From NCBI RefSeq assembly GCF_002161215.1, contig NZ_NFMB01000002.1, forward strand, positions 248,001 through 312,000: 64,000 bases of DNA. Reading direction: 5' to 3'. A program made the position numbers and the translations under genes. The DNA comes from Flavonifractor sp. An10 (GTDB lineage Bacteria; Bacillota; Clostridia; Oscillospirales; Oscillospiraceae). The notes beneath the pieces are model-generated. The model did no database searches, had not been told where the DNA came from, and was given only the letters and a program-made list of their open reading frames with translations. Numbering within the stretch: position 1 is the first letter of the stretch; each line of letters begins with the position of its first letter. This document shows, in pieces, positions 8,383 through 16,491 of the stretch.

Positions 8383-9455
8383 TCCGTTTCCTCATTATCC
8401 GAAGCCGCAAGGTAGGCATCAATTCTAGTAAAGTATTCACCAACTGCATCATCAGCATATGCCCGTGCGGTTATCTCGACTGTCTGGAAGTAGTACTCCA
8501 TAAATTCCTGTTCCGTACTGCCACCGTCCGCATAATCCGAATACTCATCCAGATATTCCCTTGCTGTGTTAAAAACCTGAAGACTGCGGTATTCTTCGCT
8601 GCTATCTAGGTACAAATCTACCAACACATGTTGGTAAGCGTGGTAGCACTCATGCGCAACTGAGTTTAGAATCTCTTCTGGCGAATCCTCTTCTAAGTGC
8701 CCTATATCAATCGTGATACGATTGGTCGCATCTTCATACGTAGCAACTGTGCCCTCCTCCAACACATCGGTTTTGACAACCAAGGCGTCAAAAATGCCAA
8801 GGTATCTGCGTTCAATGTTGGCTACAACCTGCATAACCGATAATCTTTCCTCAGAAGAAAGCCCAGCCCAGGTTTCCGTCTGGAGTAAACATAGAGTCTC
8901 TATATGATTTGCGATCGTTTCGCTCTCTACAGATTCATCAATGCTTGGCAAAGCATTCATCGCAACCGGGATTCCGCCGTTCAGTTGTGTTATGGCGCAA
9001 AATACCAATATGGAGGACAGACAAGTTGGAACAATAACTCTGGTATTCACTGCGGTTTGGTATAATCGCCTCAGTACCGTCCGTTTTCTGTTTGCCGTTT
9101 GCTTTATAGGGGCCAATAACACCCACAATGCAAGGAGAATGCTCAATACCGCTCCGATTGCCGCAGAACAATATATCCCCAGCAGGAAATATTTCCCTAG
9201 AGATATTGTCGCGTAAACTTCATAAGGAATCAGCAATGTGATTACAAGATTCATAGTATTCCGGTGTGTGGGAGCTGTGAATAAGAATCCTAAAATAATG
9301 AAGGATGCGAACAGCAGCCACAATATTAGTATAGATTGCTCATAAGAACAATTTGGGATCCTGCGGAACAAAAGAGAGCGATACCATACCATGCTGAGCA
9401 AACCCCAGAAGATATGTTGACCGGCATATGTAGAAATGTGATATTTATTTCTCAT
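8379..9455 (-). CDS. polytopic membrane protein with HExxH metallopeptidase domain
   Basis: A protein of about 358 residues. Four hydrophobic segments fill the N-terminal half (around ILILWLLFASFIILGFLFTA, MNLVITLLIPYEVY, AIGAVLSILLALWVLL and IVPTCLSSILVFCAI). The C-terminal domain carries SVAHECYHAYQHVL, an HExxH zinc-binding motif, and a downstream acidic stretch EYLDEYSDYADGGSTEQEFMEYYF that could give the third ligand. The zinc domain is probably outside the membrane. I placed the start at ATG 9455, after GGTGA; in-frame ATG 9467 and GTG 9494 are alternatives, but a likely -10 box at 9499-9504 argues against 9494. It is the first gene of the cluster with the solenoid and PolC-derived proteins. 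Confidence 0.65.
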   Translation of the reverse strand: MRNKYHISTYAGQHIFWGLLSMVWYRSLLFRRIPNCSYEQSILILWLLFASFIILGFLFTAPTHRNTMNLVITLLIPYEVYATISLGKYFLLGIYCSAAIGAVLSILLALWVLLAPIKQTANRKRTVLRRLYQTAVNTRVIVPTCLSSILVFCAITQLNGGIPVAMNALPSIDESVESETIANHIETLCLLQTETWAGLSSEERLSVMQVVANIERRYLGIFDALVVKTDVLEEGTVATYEDATNRITIDIGHLEEDSPEEILNSVAHECYHAYQHVLVDLYLDSSEEYRSLQVFNTAREYLDEYSDYADGGSTEQEFMEYYFQTVEITARAYADDAVGEYFTRIDAYLAASDNEETE

Positions 9456-9498
9456 GGAATTCACCATACATAAGGGCTCTTCTACAGAACCCACAACA

Positions 9499-9504
9499 AT
9501 TATA
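9499..9504 (-). promoter_or_regulatory. possible -10 box of the PolC-derived gene cluster
   Basis: TATAAT on the minus strand lies just upstream of the membrane-protease gene. No good -35 is present at 17 nt; that position coincides with the left arm of the 13-bp inverted repeat at 9520-9532. Expression may therefore depend on a factor or structure at that repeat. Confidence 0.35.
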
Positions 9505-9519
9505 TTTGTCCCTTTTCAA

Positions 9520-9646
9520 GTTAAGTGTTGCTGGATGGAACCTCTCTAAATGTGGGACTCGTATAGTGCCTCTGCCTCAAAATATACCCTGGAACTCAGG
9601 CGTTCTGGAGATCTCATCCGTAACGATACAGAAAGCAACACTTAAC
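9520..9646. repeat. 127-bp segment bounded by perfect 13-bp inverted repeats
   Basis: GTTAAGTGTTGCT (9520-9532) and its exact complement AGCAACACTTAAC (9634-9646) enclose 101 nt. A second pair just inside, GGATG (9533-9537) with CATCC (9615-9619), extends the fold. The interior holds further small hairpins (CCTGGAACTCAGG, CTCAGGCGTTCTGGAG). No credible protein is encoded. It could be a structured RNA, a miniature mobile element or a regulatory site. Confidence 0.6.
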
Positions 9647-10233
9647 CTAAATGGGAGTTATATTTTGGCTTTTGTGACTAGACATTGTGTTCCCTACTTA
9701 ACCACGGGAGAAAACAGACTTTTGATTTGCATACTTATTTGACTTCGCCGGAAGCATGGCGGCCATTTTTAGCCATATTTATTTTTATTGTATGATGCTA
9801 TGTGATGAAAATCAAGTGTCTATCCTGACATTGTAATTATAACATATCAGGTGGGCAGTGGCTGTCATTCTTATTATTTTTTTCGATTTTTTCTTGAAGT
9901 TGCATCAACATCGTTTGGAACAGTCGACACCAGGCGAAAATCTAACAGAAAGGACATAGAAACCGCAAGGGTCCATAGAATCCAGGCACAACAACTCAAC
10001 ACGCACAATCACACAAAGAAAAGCGGCCTGATTTTTAGGCCGCTTTTCTTTGCGTGAAAAAGGACTATGGTCGAAGAATCTCCCCCAATGCAATATATTT
10101 CGGACAATTTTCAGCGCAAAAAATGCGGAATATATAAATTCCAAAAAGTCGTATATCCGCTCACAATTGTCCTCAAAAACAGATTGATTTGGCGCGAATC
10201 GTATATTTTTGTAAAATATTTGATAAATTGCGC
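9647..10233. other. AT-rich non-coding stretch around a strong hairpin
   Basis: No gene with a plausible start and ribosome binding site is seen on either strand. It contains the terminator at 10015-10051. To its right (10080-10230) it is very AT-rich, with several imperfect repeats of ATATA and GCGC type. It could include a resolution (res) site for the adjacent resolvase or a transposon end, but I cannot align it with the repeats at the other end of the element. Confidence 0.4.
10015..10051. terminator. bidirectional intrinsic terminator
   Basis: A perfect 15-bp stem (AAAGAAAAGCGGCCT / AGGCCGCTTTTCTTT) around a 7-nt loop, with A-rich and T-rich flanks. Downstream of the resolvase gene it would stop leftward transcription from the transposon module. 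Confidence 0.8.
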
Positions 10234-10860
10234 CTATTTTCGACCATGATTACAGCCTACTACTGCTATATATCGATAAGCCGTCGGACGACTGATTTTT
10301 GCCAACCTTGCCAGCTCCGAGACATTGATTTTCCCTGCCTGATATTGTGTAAAATACCTCCAAAAGACCTTTGGAATATCATCTTGCGTAATTGGGGGCC
10401 GGCCTATTCGCTTGCCTTTTGATCGGGCATTTTCTACTCCTGAGCGCACACGAGTTCTAATCATCCCCAACTCCAATTCTGAAAAAACGGCAATCAACTG
10501 CAGAAAGGCTACCGTCATCGGATCAGGCTCGTTAGCTCGGCAATCGATGGTGATGCTACCCAAAATCTGGAGACGGATGTGCTTGCCTTTTATTTTCTCA
10601 ACGATTTGGCAAAACTGCTGGACAGACCTGGAAAGTCTGGATGGTTCCGTGACAACGATTGTATCACCTGACTGGACTGCTTCCCACATCAGATTTTGTT
10701 GCTCTTTGCTGTCCGCATCGCCATGCTCATATTCCCACCATATGACTGTAGCCCCAGCGGCTCTCAGTTCTCGCACTTGACGGTCGATATCCTGTTTGCT
10801 TTCGCAGGTAGAACACCGAGCGTATCCATGTGTAACAGAAAACCTCTCTGCAGTTTTCAT
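10234..10860 (-). CDS. serine recombinase (resolvase/invertase family)
   Basis: A protein of 208 residues. HGYARCST near the N-terminus contains the catalytic serine of the GYxRxS motif. VVTEPSRLSRSVQQF matches the conserved region containing the active-site arginine, and ELELGMIRTRVRSGVENARSKGKRIGRPP the long E helix leading into a C-terminal helix-turn-helix (ISRPTAYRYI). Size and layout fit a Tn3/Tn5053-type resolvase, not a large serine integrase. Lying at the end of the tns-like module it probably resolves cointegrates. Ribosome binding is weak (AAGAAACG). Confidence 0.85.
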   Translation of the reverse strand: MKTAERFSVTHGYARCSTCESKQDIDRQVRELRAAGATVIWWEYEHGDADSKEQQNLMWEAVQSGDTIVVTEPSRLSRSVQQFCQIVEKIKGKHIRLQILGSITIDCRANEPDPMTVAFLQLIAVFSELELGMIRTRVRSGVENARSKGKRIGRPPITQDDIPKVFWRYFTQYQAGKINVSELARLAKISRPTAYRYIAVVGCNHGRK

Positions 10861-10890
10861 TACGGTTTTCGTTTCTTTTTACCCCCTCTC

Positions 10891-10912
10891 GGGGCCCCCA
10901 AACGGGGGCCCC
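10891..10912 (-). terminator. GC hairpin after the small-protein gene set
   Basis: GGGGCCCCC and GGGGGCCCC pair over 9 bp with an AAAC loop. Another hairpin, CGAAAAACA / TGTTTTTCG, lies at 10922-10941. Together they separate the 142-aa gene from the resolvase gene and probably reduce read-through. Confidence 0.5.
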
Positions 10913-10948
10913 AGCGTGTAACGAAAAACAACTGTTTTTCGGACGCCC

Positions 10949-11377
10949 CTACCGGATCTCCGGGTAGGGGTCATCATCGTCGTCATCGTCATCGTCACCA
11001 TCGACAAACCACTCCGGCGGCAAGTCCAGCGGACCGTCATCATCGTCCGGGGGTTCGTCGTCCGGGGCGGCCATGGCGTGCGACTGGGCCACCTGCCGGG
11101 CGTCCCAGTGGCAATCGTCGGCCATAGACCTCAGACAGTCGCAGCACAGCCCTGCCACCATGTCGGCCACGTCTGCGGCGTATTTGCGCATGACCAAGTT
11201 GAGTTTGGGCATCGCTACCCTTAGTCCCTCCAAAATGTCCACGGCCTCGCTGATATAGGCCGGTTCCTCTTTGATTTTGCGTTGCAAGGTCCAGAGGGAG
11301 ATTCCGAAAGCCGCCCAGTCGTCTACTGCCCAGCAGTCCATCTCCTCAACCTGGATGTTGTTGGTATTGTTTTCCAC
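10949..11377 (-). CDS. small acidic protein with aspartate-rich tail
   Basis: A protein of 142 residues starting at a GTG with AAGGAGG 9 nt upstream. The N-terminal 90 residues look helical; the C-terminus becomes PPDDDD and then a run of nine aspartates, encoded by a GTCATC/GTCGTC-type simple repeat near 10976-11005. I do not recognise a family. It is the third of three small genes translated in tight succession between the TniQ and resolvase genes. Such acidic proteins can mimic DNA or act as chaperones; that is speculation. Confidence 0.6.
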   Translation of the reverse strand: MENNTNNIQVEEMDCWAVDDWAAFGISLWTLQRKIKEEPAYISEAVDILEGLRVAMPKLNLVMRKYAADVADMVAGLCCDCLRSMADDCHWDARQVAQSHAMAAPDDEPPDDDDGPLDLPPEWFVDGDDDDDDDDDPYPEIR

Positions 11378-11381
11378 GATT

Positions 11382-11702
11382 TCAGTCCTCCTTCATCTTA
11401 TCTGTATGTCTCTGGTCTACGTCAGCCCTCCAAAGCGCCCAGGACGCCTCAAGCTCGTGCTGGACGTCGGTGAGTAGAAAACTTAAGGATTCTGCCACCT
11501 CGGAGAAATCCGGCAGTAGGGGCAGTTGCTTGGGGTTCTGATAGTCGCTCAGCGCGGCCAGGAATGCCGCCGCCCATTGGACCCCCTCCCGGGGCGGCCC
11601 ATCCTCGCAAACGCCACAGACAAGCCGCTGCAGGGTCTCTATGGTCTGCCTGGGGTTGTCGCTGTGCTCAATTTCGACCATGATCTCGCTGTACTTATCC
11701 AT
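11382..11702 (-). CDS. hypothetical protein, 106 aa, transposon accessory gene
   Basis: The ATG follows GGAAGGAGGTACC. The protein is acidic and probably helical, with IETLQRLVCGVCEDG and AESLSFLLTDVQHELEASW as likely helices. It overlaps the upstream 96-aa gene by 8 nt and stops 4 nt before the 142-aa gene. Its AAAFLAALSDY and the upstream protein's GGQILAALRDYAGRF are similar, so these two may be distant paralogs. No known domain recognised. Confidence 0.6.
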   Translation of the reverse strand: MDKYSEIMVEIEHSDNPRQTIETLQRLVCGVCEDGPPREGVQWAAAFLAALSDYQNPKQLPLLPDFSEVAESLSFLLTDVQHELEASWALWRADVDQRHTDKMKED

Positions 11703-11985
11703 TGCGGGTACCTCCTTCCAAGTCCATGCTATCCACGTATCTGCTCAGCCGCCGGGAGATGTCCCGGACAGCCTTGACCGCTGCCAGCGGGGGCCGGGTC
11801 TCAAATCGCCCCGCATAGTCTCTGAGGGCTGCCAAAATCTGCCCACCCCAGGCGATTGCCGTCGCCCGGTCATCGTACTTGATGGTCTGCGCCACAGAAC
11901 CACGCAGGTAGGTCATCAGCACCTCATCGGCCCCATCTCGCTCAAGTAAATAGGCTGCCATTGCATAGCCGCCCCCCCTTCGCAT
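11695..11985 (-). CDS. hypothetical protein, 96 aa, transposon accessory gene
   Basis: The ATG has AGGAGG 8 nt upstream. The sequence contains LMTYLRGSVAQTIKYDD and ILAALRDYAGRFETRPPLAAV, predicted helical. It is the first of three tightly packed small genes behind the tniQ terminator, so these three probably have their own promoter near 12,000-12,040 or depend on read-through. Family unknown. Confidence 0.6.
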   Translation of the reverse strand: MRRGGGYAMAAYLLERDGADEVLMTYLRGSVAQTIKYDDRATAIAWGGQILAALRDYAGRFETRPPLAAVKAVRDISRRLSRYVDSMDLEGGTRNG

Positions 11986-12043
11986 GTAGATCGCCTCCTG
12001 TCAAAAAGTTCAAAGAATTTTGAGTCTCATATCAGATGCAAAA

Positions 12044-12085
12044 AACGAAACCATGATCAGACACAAATCCGATCACGGTTTCGTT
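12044..12085 (-). terminator. terminator after tniQ/tnsD-like gene
   Basis: AACGAAACC-GTGATC and GATCAT-GGTTTCGTT form a long stem on the minus strand, followed directly by TTTTT. It would end the tnsBC-tniQ transcript. Confidence 0.75.
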
Positions 12086-12092
12086 ATATATA

Positions 12093-13361
12093 TTATATCA
12101 CATTTCCGCTAAAAACACAAGAACTATCGTTGGTTTTCCCATGAAAAAGCGCAAGTTCTTTTTGCATAAAGTAGCGGAGAGCGTGGCCGTAGGCGTCCAT
12201 CTCATGCTCTGACATGTAAGCATCAAGGTGCCTCCGCTCCTCCTCGGAAAGATGGATTGTGACGGCATAGGTTTGCCGCTTTTCGGGCTCTGTTTGTTTT
12301 CCGCTTTGGACCCAGAATGGTTCTATCCCAAATCGCTCCGCATAGGGCATGACCTGATCCACCCGGATCCCCAACAGTTTGGCTACATTCCTTTTTGTGT
12401 AGGGGCGTCCCCTTGTGCTTAGTTCCAGCATCTTCTGATAGATATGCAGAGGAACCTGTTCCTTGGTAAATAGCGCCTCCGGCCCCATTCCAAGCAAAAC
12501 GGACAAAAGTGCGTATTCTTCGGTGTAGGCGATCTCACCCAACCGGAGTCGTCGAGCGTGGGCCACTGTAATTTGCCGGCCAAATACATCCTCAATCATA
12601 GCCGCTCCAAACTTATTAGTCAGAACTGTATATATCCGTGCCGTGTCCCAGGCCAGCCTCCTGACATTTCCCGGAGCCAGAAGGCCGGCGTTTTCTATTG
12701 CCCGGCCCAAGTTGTCTGTATCCTCTATGCTGGCGGTTACATCAAATGGCATCTGATACCACTGGTGCAAAAGGTCAGTCAGACCGTGTTCCGTCTCGCT
12801 ACTCCCCAAATTTGGCTTGGGGTTCTCTTCCGGAATCAATACCAACTGTCTGCTGAGGGACATGGTATCCCGATAGGGAGCCTCCATCAGCCGGCAGCCA
12901 TGCACGGGACACAGCGGCATGATCCAGATCTGGTGCTCTATGTGCCAGTATGATTCCCCATAATGTTCTCGGTCAGCCTGGGCGCAAAGTGGGCAATATC
13001 GTAACGGATGCTCCCTCAGTTTTTTGGTAAGCGACAGCAGACGGGGCTGTATATCCTCTCCGGCCAGGTAACGACGTAAATATTCTTCCTTCTGTTTCTC
13101 TGGCAAAAAGAGTAGACGGAAGGGCAGGAGGGAGTGATGCAATGCTAGTTCCGCCAGGTTCAGGACTCCATCCGGGAGTCTATGCGTGAGTTGCCGCATG
13201 GTCTCATTGGGTAGCAGGCTACCGACATTGGGGCGCTTACATCCTGGAAATAGCATCTGAAGGGTATCGCTCCAGTAAGCAAAGCCAGACTGGAGATGAA
13301 ACCGTGTGATTATTCCATACCACAGTTCGTCCGGATATGGGGCCGGAAAGAATGGGATCAT
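12093..13361 (-). CDS. TniQ/TnsD-family target-selection protein
   Basis: A protein of 422 residues. The N-terminus (FFPAPYPDELWYGIITRFH) is the TniQ signature (PxxYPDEll.S.i.R.H). A zinc-binding arrangement follows: CPLCAQADREHYGESYWH, then CPVHGCRL. The C-terminal part (GRPYTKRNVAKLLGIRVDQV) looks like a helix-turn-helix. This is the layout of TnsD, which reads the chromosomal attachment site; the length is close to TnsD of Tn7 (508) and TniQ of Tn5053 (about 400). The ATG at 13361 overlaps the tnsC stop (ATGA). The nearest fixed gene on the tnsA side is nrdR, the candidate target. Confidence 0.85.
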   Translation of the reverse strand: MIPFFPAPYPDELWYGIITRFHLQSGFAYWSDTLQMLFPGCKRPNVGSLLPNETMRQLTHRLPDGVLNLAELALHHSLLPFRLLFLPEKQKEEYLRRYLAGEDIQPRLLSLTKKLREHPLRYCPLCAQADREHYGESYWHIEHQIWIMPLCPVHGCRLMEAPYRDTMSLSRQLVLIPEENPKPNLGSSETEHGLTDLLHQWYQMPFDVTASIEDTDNLGRAIENAGLLAPGNVRRLAWDTARIYTVLTNKFGAAMIEDVFGRQITVAHARRLRLGEIAYTEEYALLSVLLGMGPEALFTKEQVPLHIYQKMLELSTRGRPYTKRNVAKLLGIRVDQVMPYAERFGIEPFWVQSGKQTEPEKRQTYAVTIHLSEEERRHLDAYMSEHEMDAYGHALRYFMQKELALFHGKTNDSSCVFSGNVI

Positions 13362-14704
13362 AGATGCAAAACCTCCCCTATGTTCAAGGACAATAACACC
13401 TTGCAGATAGAATCTGCCCGCTTGTGCTGTTTCCACAGCTCGATCAAATCCACTCGATCGCGGACCTTTGGTCGCCGGCCCCGTGGTGTGGCATACATTC
13501 TGGGCACCGAATCATGTGGGATGGCGGGCATCTCCTGGTGCTGGCCTTCTTCTACTACAGAAATCGAGAAGTCAGAGAGGGATACGCCGGCGGGATATGT
13601 TTTGGGAATGCTGATGCACAACATGTTAATAGCTCGCTGCACTATCTTGGCATCAATCACATCTTCACTCCCGATGATGGCCTGGGCTTGGGCCTCCATA
13701 AATATCTGGATGATGTACGCCGGGATGCCTCCGGAGTGATCGTAGATTTTATTGGCGATCTGATCTGTCAGGGCAATCCGATGCAATGTAAATTGATATT
13801 GCCAGATTGTCTCCAAAAATCTGCGGTAAGTTCCGTCCGGGCGTAGGGGTAGCAGCCGCAATCCACGGGTCCGCCGCTTCAAGTGATCGTGTCCACAAAA
13901 CACTTCGTCTGCCTCCAATGTCCCAACGAAATAGATCCCCGTGCAGGTGTCATTCAGAAGTTCCAACAGGAAGGTCACCAGGGGTTTAATCCGCCTAGTC
14001 TTTTCTGCCGTTGAGATGGCATTTTGAATCTCATCCACCACAATCAGCCCGATGGCATGGTTGAGACAGATGATCTTAAGCTGGGTGGTCAGGGCACTGG
14101 CAGAGATCCGGGACTGGTGAGAGATTACCCGAAAATAATCTGATCCAATCGCCCGGTCCACAGCGGCGATGATGTTATAGGTCAGGGTCTTAATCGAGCA
14201 GTCGCTGGGGCACTCCACGCAAATGTATAAAATCTGCTTTTTAAAGAAGGGTTGACCCTGAAACTCCCGGTGCTCTATCACCTGAGGCAGTTGAGCGAGA
14301 CATCGACGCACGGTGGATGTCTTGCCTACGCCGGGAATCCCCAGGATGGAGCCGCTTTGAGCCTGGGTGCCAAAAGAAGTCTGCCCACTCTGCCGCACTA
14401 CCCCGATTTGCCGGATAGAGTCCAACACAGTCTTGGTATGGTAGGTAGTCTGGATGGCTCGATAAAACAGGTCGTAGATTGTATACATATAGTCAAGCGG
14501 GAGGAATAGATTTGCCAGGCCAGACAGCAGTCTCCGGCGCTCCTCTCCGCTCAACGATAACAAATTAGGAGGAACGACGGGCAGGCTTTGAAGCCGCTGC
14601 AAAAATATATCCTTGGGCATCAATTCTGGAAGGGCTGCCAGATAGGGGTTGTCCTCCGGCTCGGTGTAGATTGCTCTTACGGTGTTGCTGTTGGTATATT
14701 TCAC
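13358..14704 (-). CDS. tnsC: TnsC/TniB-like AAA+ transposition regulator
   Basis: A protein of 448 residues. Walker A is GIPGVGKT (122-129), Walker B GLIVVDEIQN (219-228), and YFVGTLEAD matches the sensor-1 region of TnsC/TniB. It is longer than TniB of Tn5053 (about 300) and closer to TnsC of Tn7 (555). In the family this ATPase polymerises on DNA and bridges the transposase and target selector. It starts at a GTG overlapping the tnsB stop (GTGA) and is itself overlapped by the tniQ start, so tnsB-tnsC-tniQ is one coupled operon. Confidence 0.88.
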   Translation of the reverse strand: MKYTNSNTVRAIYTEPEDNPYLAALPELMPKDIFLQRLQSLPVVPPNLLSLSGEERRRLLSGLANLFLPLDYMYTIYDLFYRAIQTTYHTKTVLDSIRQIGVVRQSGQTSFGTQAQSGSILGIPGVGKTSTVRRCLAQLPQVIEHREFQGQPFFKKQILYICVECPSDCSIKTLTYNIIAAVDRAIGSDYFRVISHQSRISASALTTQLKIICLNHAIGLIVVDEIQNAISTAEKTRRIKPLVTFLLELLNDTCTGIYFVGTLEADEVFCGHDHLKRRTRGLRLLPLRPDGTYRRFLETIWQYQFTLHRIALTDQIANKIYDHSGGIPAYIIQIFMEAQAQAIIGSEDVIDAKIVQRAINMLCISIPKTYPAGVSLSDFSISVVEEGQHQEMPAIPHDSVPRMYATPRGRRPKVRDRVDLIELWKQHKRADSICKVLLSLNIGEVLHL

Positions 14705-16491
14705 GTCAGATACCCCTCCTCCTGCTCCCGGTTCTCTTGAATAATCTTCCCGCTGATTTTTTTGCTTTCATGCTCTTGAATTTTCCCCACAATAATTTCT
14801 CTGGCCCTTCCCAGCAGTTCAACCCTTGCCTCTGTCTCCTGGGCGGCCATCTCCCTGATGCGCTCCTGCTCCTTGGCTCGGTAGGCCGCCAGTTCCTCCT
14901 CATTCAAGCCCTGGTACCGGCTGCTGGCCTGGGAGAGCGGCAGAGGGTAGTAGTTGTGGTCGTGGAGCAGATAGACCTTTGAAGTGTCCTCCGGGGAGTA
15001 GGCTACCGTGACCTTACTCCCCTGCAGCTGCTCCAAGAGCCGACGGAGACCGGGATCACTATACGATAACCCCCGGAATACAACGCCCTTTTGTGTCACC
15101 CTGGCTTCTTCCCTGGGCAGGGCTACGCAGGTCAGCTTCTCCTCGTCTACATCCAGCAGGACGGAGCGGCCCATATCCTCATACCACCGCCACAGGTTTG
15201 CAGGGGTGGGGGCCACCTGGTCGGCCATCATCTCCGGTGTCAGGGGATAGTTCTTTAACGTGCGGCTATTGAGGTACAGGACGATGTGGATCAGGACCTT
15301 GGTATAATCGTCCATGGTCAATATCGCCTGGCTACGGTAATCGGTGGACCATCGCTCCATGGCATCCGGCTCAATGACTCCCTTGCCTCGGAGCAGGCTC
15401 TTGTACCTCTGTTGGATCAGGTCAAAGGTTTTCTCCACGATCCCCTTGTGGTCGGGCCGGAATGGAGGAACGCTCTCCCGCTCCACCCCATATCGGATAC
15501 AGAGTTCGTCCATCCGCTGGCCGCAGAACTCCCGGCCCTTGTCGGTGATAATGCCGCCCGCAATACCACGATTGGGCCATTGCTCGTGGGTGATCTGGAT
15601 ACCATAAGAGGCACAGTAGGCCACCTTGTCACTGGCCGCATGGACCAGGCAGGAGGCCACCGCAGACTCACCAGCCGTCAGTCCTACATAGAGCCCAGCG
15701 ATCAGTTCAGTCGCCGTATCTACCGCCAAATAGATATAAGGCCGCCCGATCACCAGGGAGGGGTCAAAGCGGGATACCAGATAGATGTCCCCTTGGGTGG
15801 CATCCATCTGGTAGTAGCCGATCTTGTCCTTCCAGGTTGTACCGGAGCCGTAGTGGAGCCTTCCATTTCGCTGGTACACCGACAATCCGCTGCGGGTGAT
15901 GGCTTTGCGGCTCCCCTTGTGCAGCCCCTGGCGATAGTAGTATTGCCGAAAGCTGTGCCAGGAGGGGTGGTTCTCCGCCAGCTTGCCCGTCCCATCCACA
16001 TAGTGGGCCAACAGCATACAGTCGTAGGCGTCCCGCAAAGACCTCTGCGCGCTGGAAAAGTAGTAGGTCTCTATTGCCTCGTCGTACAGAGTTTTAACGT
16101 CTTCCATCATACGGCTTTTCCCCTGCTTTGGGGGAGCAGACACACTGCCGGAAGCCAGCCATCGGTAATAGATCCGCAGCACCCGGCGTGAGGTCGTGTT
16201 GTACTCCTGGGCCTGCCGCTTGGCCAATAATCGTCGCTTCTCCCGGTCGGTCATGCACCCCTCGTCCGATATCAGAGGCTGGATCAGCAGCAGCCGTTTC
16301 TCCTCAGCGGCGGTCTTCGTACTCGGTGTCCCCTCCAAAGTTTCGTCCGGAGTCTGGATGCGCTGATACCTCTCTAACACCGCACTGGATACAAAAAATG
16401 GGGCCGCCGGTTTGTCGTAGCAGATCAGCCAGGTGCCTTCCGCTTGCTGTCGCAGAACTCGATAGCGGGTCCCAGCAGAATCTAAAAACAT
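14701..16491 (-). CDS. tnsB: TnsB/TniA-like DDE transposase
   Basis: A protein of 596 residues. YYQMDAT supplies the first catalytic aspartate (about residue 230), IITDKGREF the second (about 317) and KGIVEKTFDLIQ the glutamate (about 353): a complete DDE triad of retroviral-integrase fold. An N-terminal DNA-binding region and a C-terminal beta-barrel part (Mu transposase C-type) flank it. I chose ATG 16491 because AAGGAGG lies 8 nt upstream; two earlier in-frame starts lack this. Three tandem 22-bp repeats sit 43-108 nt before the start and overlap the likely promoter, suggesting autoregulation by transposase binding. Confidence 0.9.
   Translation of the reverse strand: MFLDSAGTRYRVLRQQAEGTWLICYDKPAAPFFVSSAVLERYQRIQTPDETLEGTPSTKTAAEEKRLLLIQPLISDEGCMTDREKRRLLAKRQAQEYNTTSRRVLRIYYRWLASGSVSAPPKQGKSRMMEDVKTLYDEAIETYYFSSAQRSLRDAYDCMLLAHYVDGTGKLAENHPSWHSFRQYYYRQGLHKGSRKAITRSGLSVYQRNGRLHYGSGTTWKDKIGYYQMDATQGDIYLVSRFDPSLVIGRPYIYLAVDTATELIAGLYVGLTAGESAVASCLVHAASDKVAYCASYGIQITHEQWPNRGIAGGIITDKGREFCGQRMDELCIRYGVERESVPPFRPDHKGIVEKTFDLIQQRYKSLLRGKGVIEPDAMERWSTDYRSQAILTMDDYTKVLIHIVLYLNSRTLKNYPLTPEMMADQVAPTPANLWRWYEDMGRSVLLDVDEEKLTCVALPREEARVTQKGVVFRGLSYSDPGLRRLLEQLQGSKVTVAYSPEDTSKVYLLHDHNYYPLPLSQASSRYQGLNEEELAAYRAKEQERIREMAAQETEARVELLGRAREIIVGKIQEHESKKISGKIIQENREQEEGYLT

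Noticed and set aside
9506-9742. Plus-strand 78-codon frame
   Set aside because: It reads through the 127-bp inverted-repeat segment and has no start signal; structure explains the region better.
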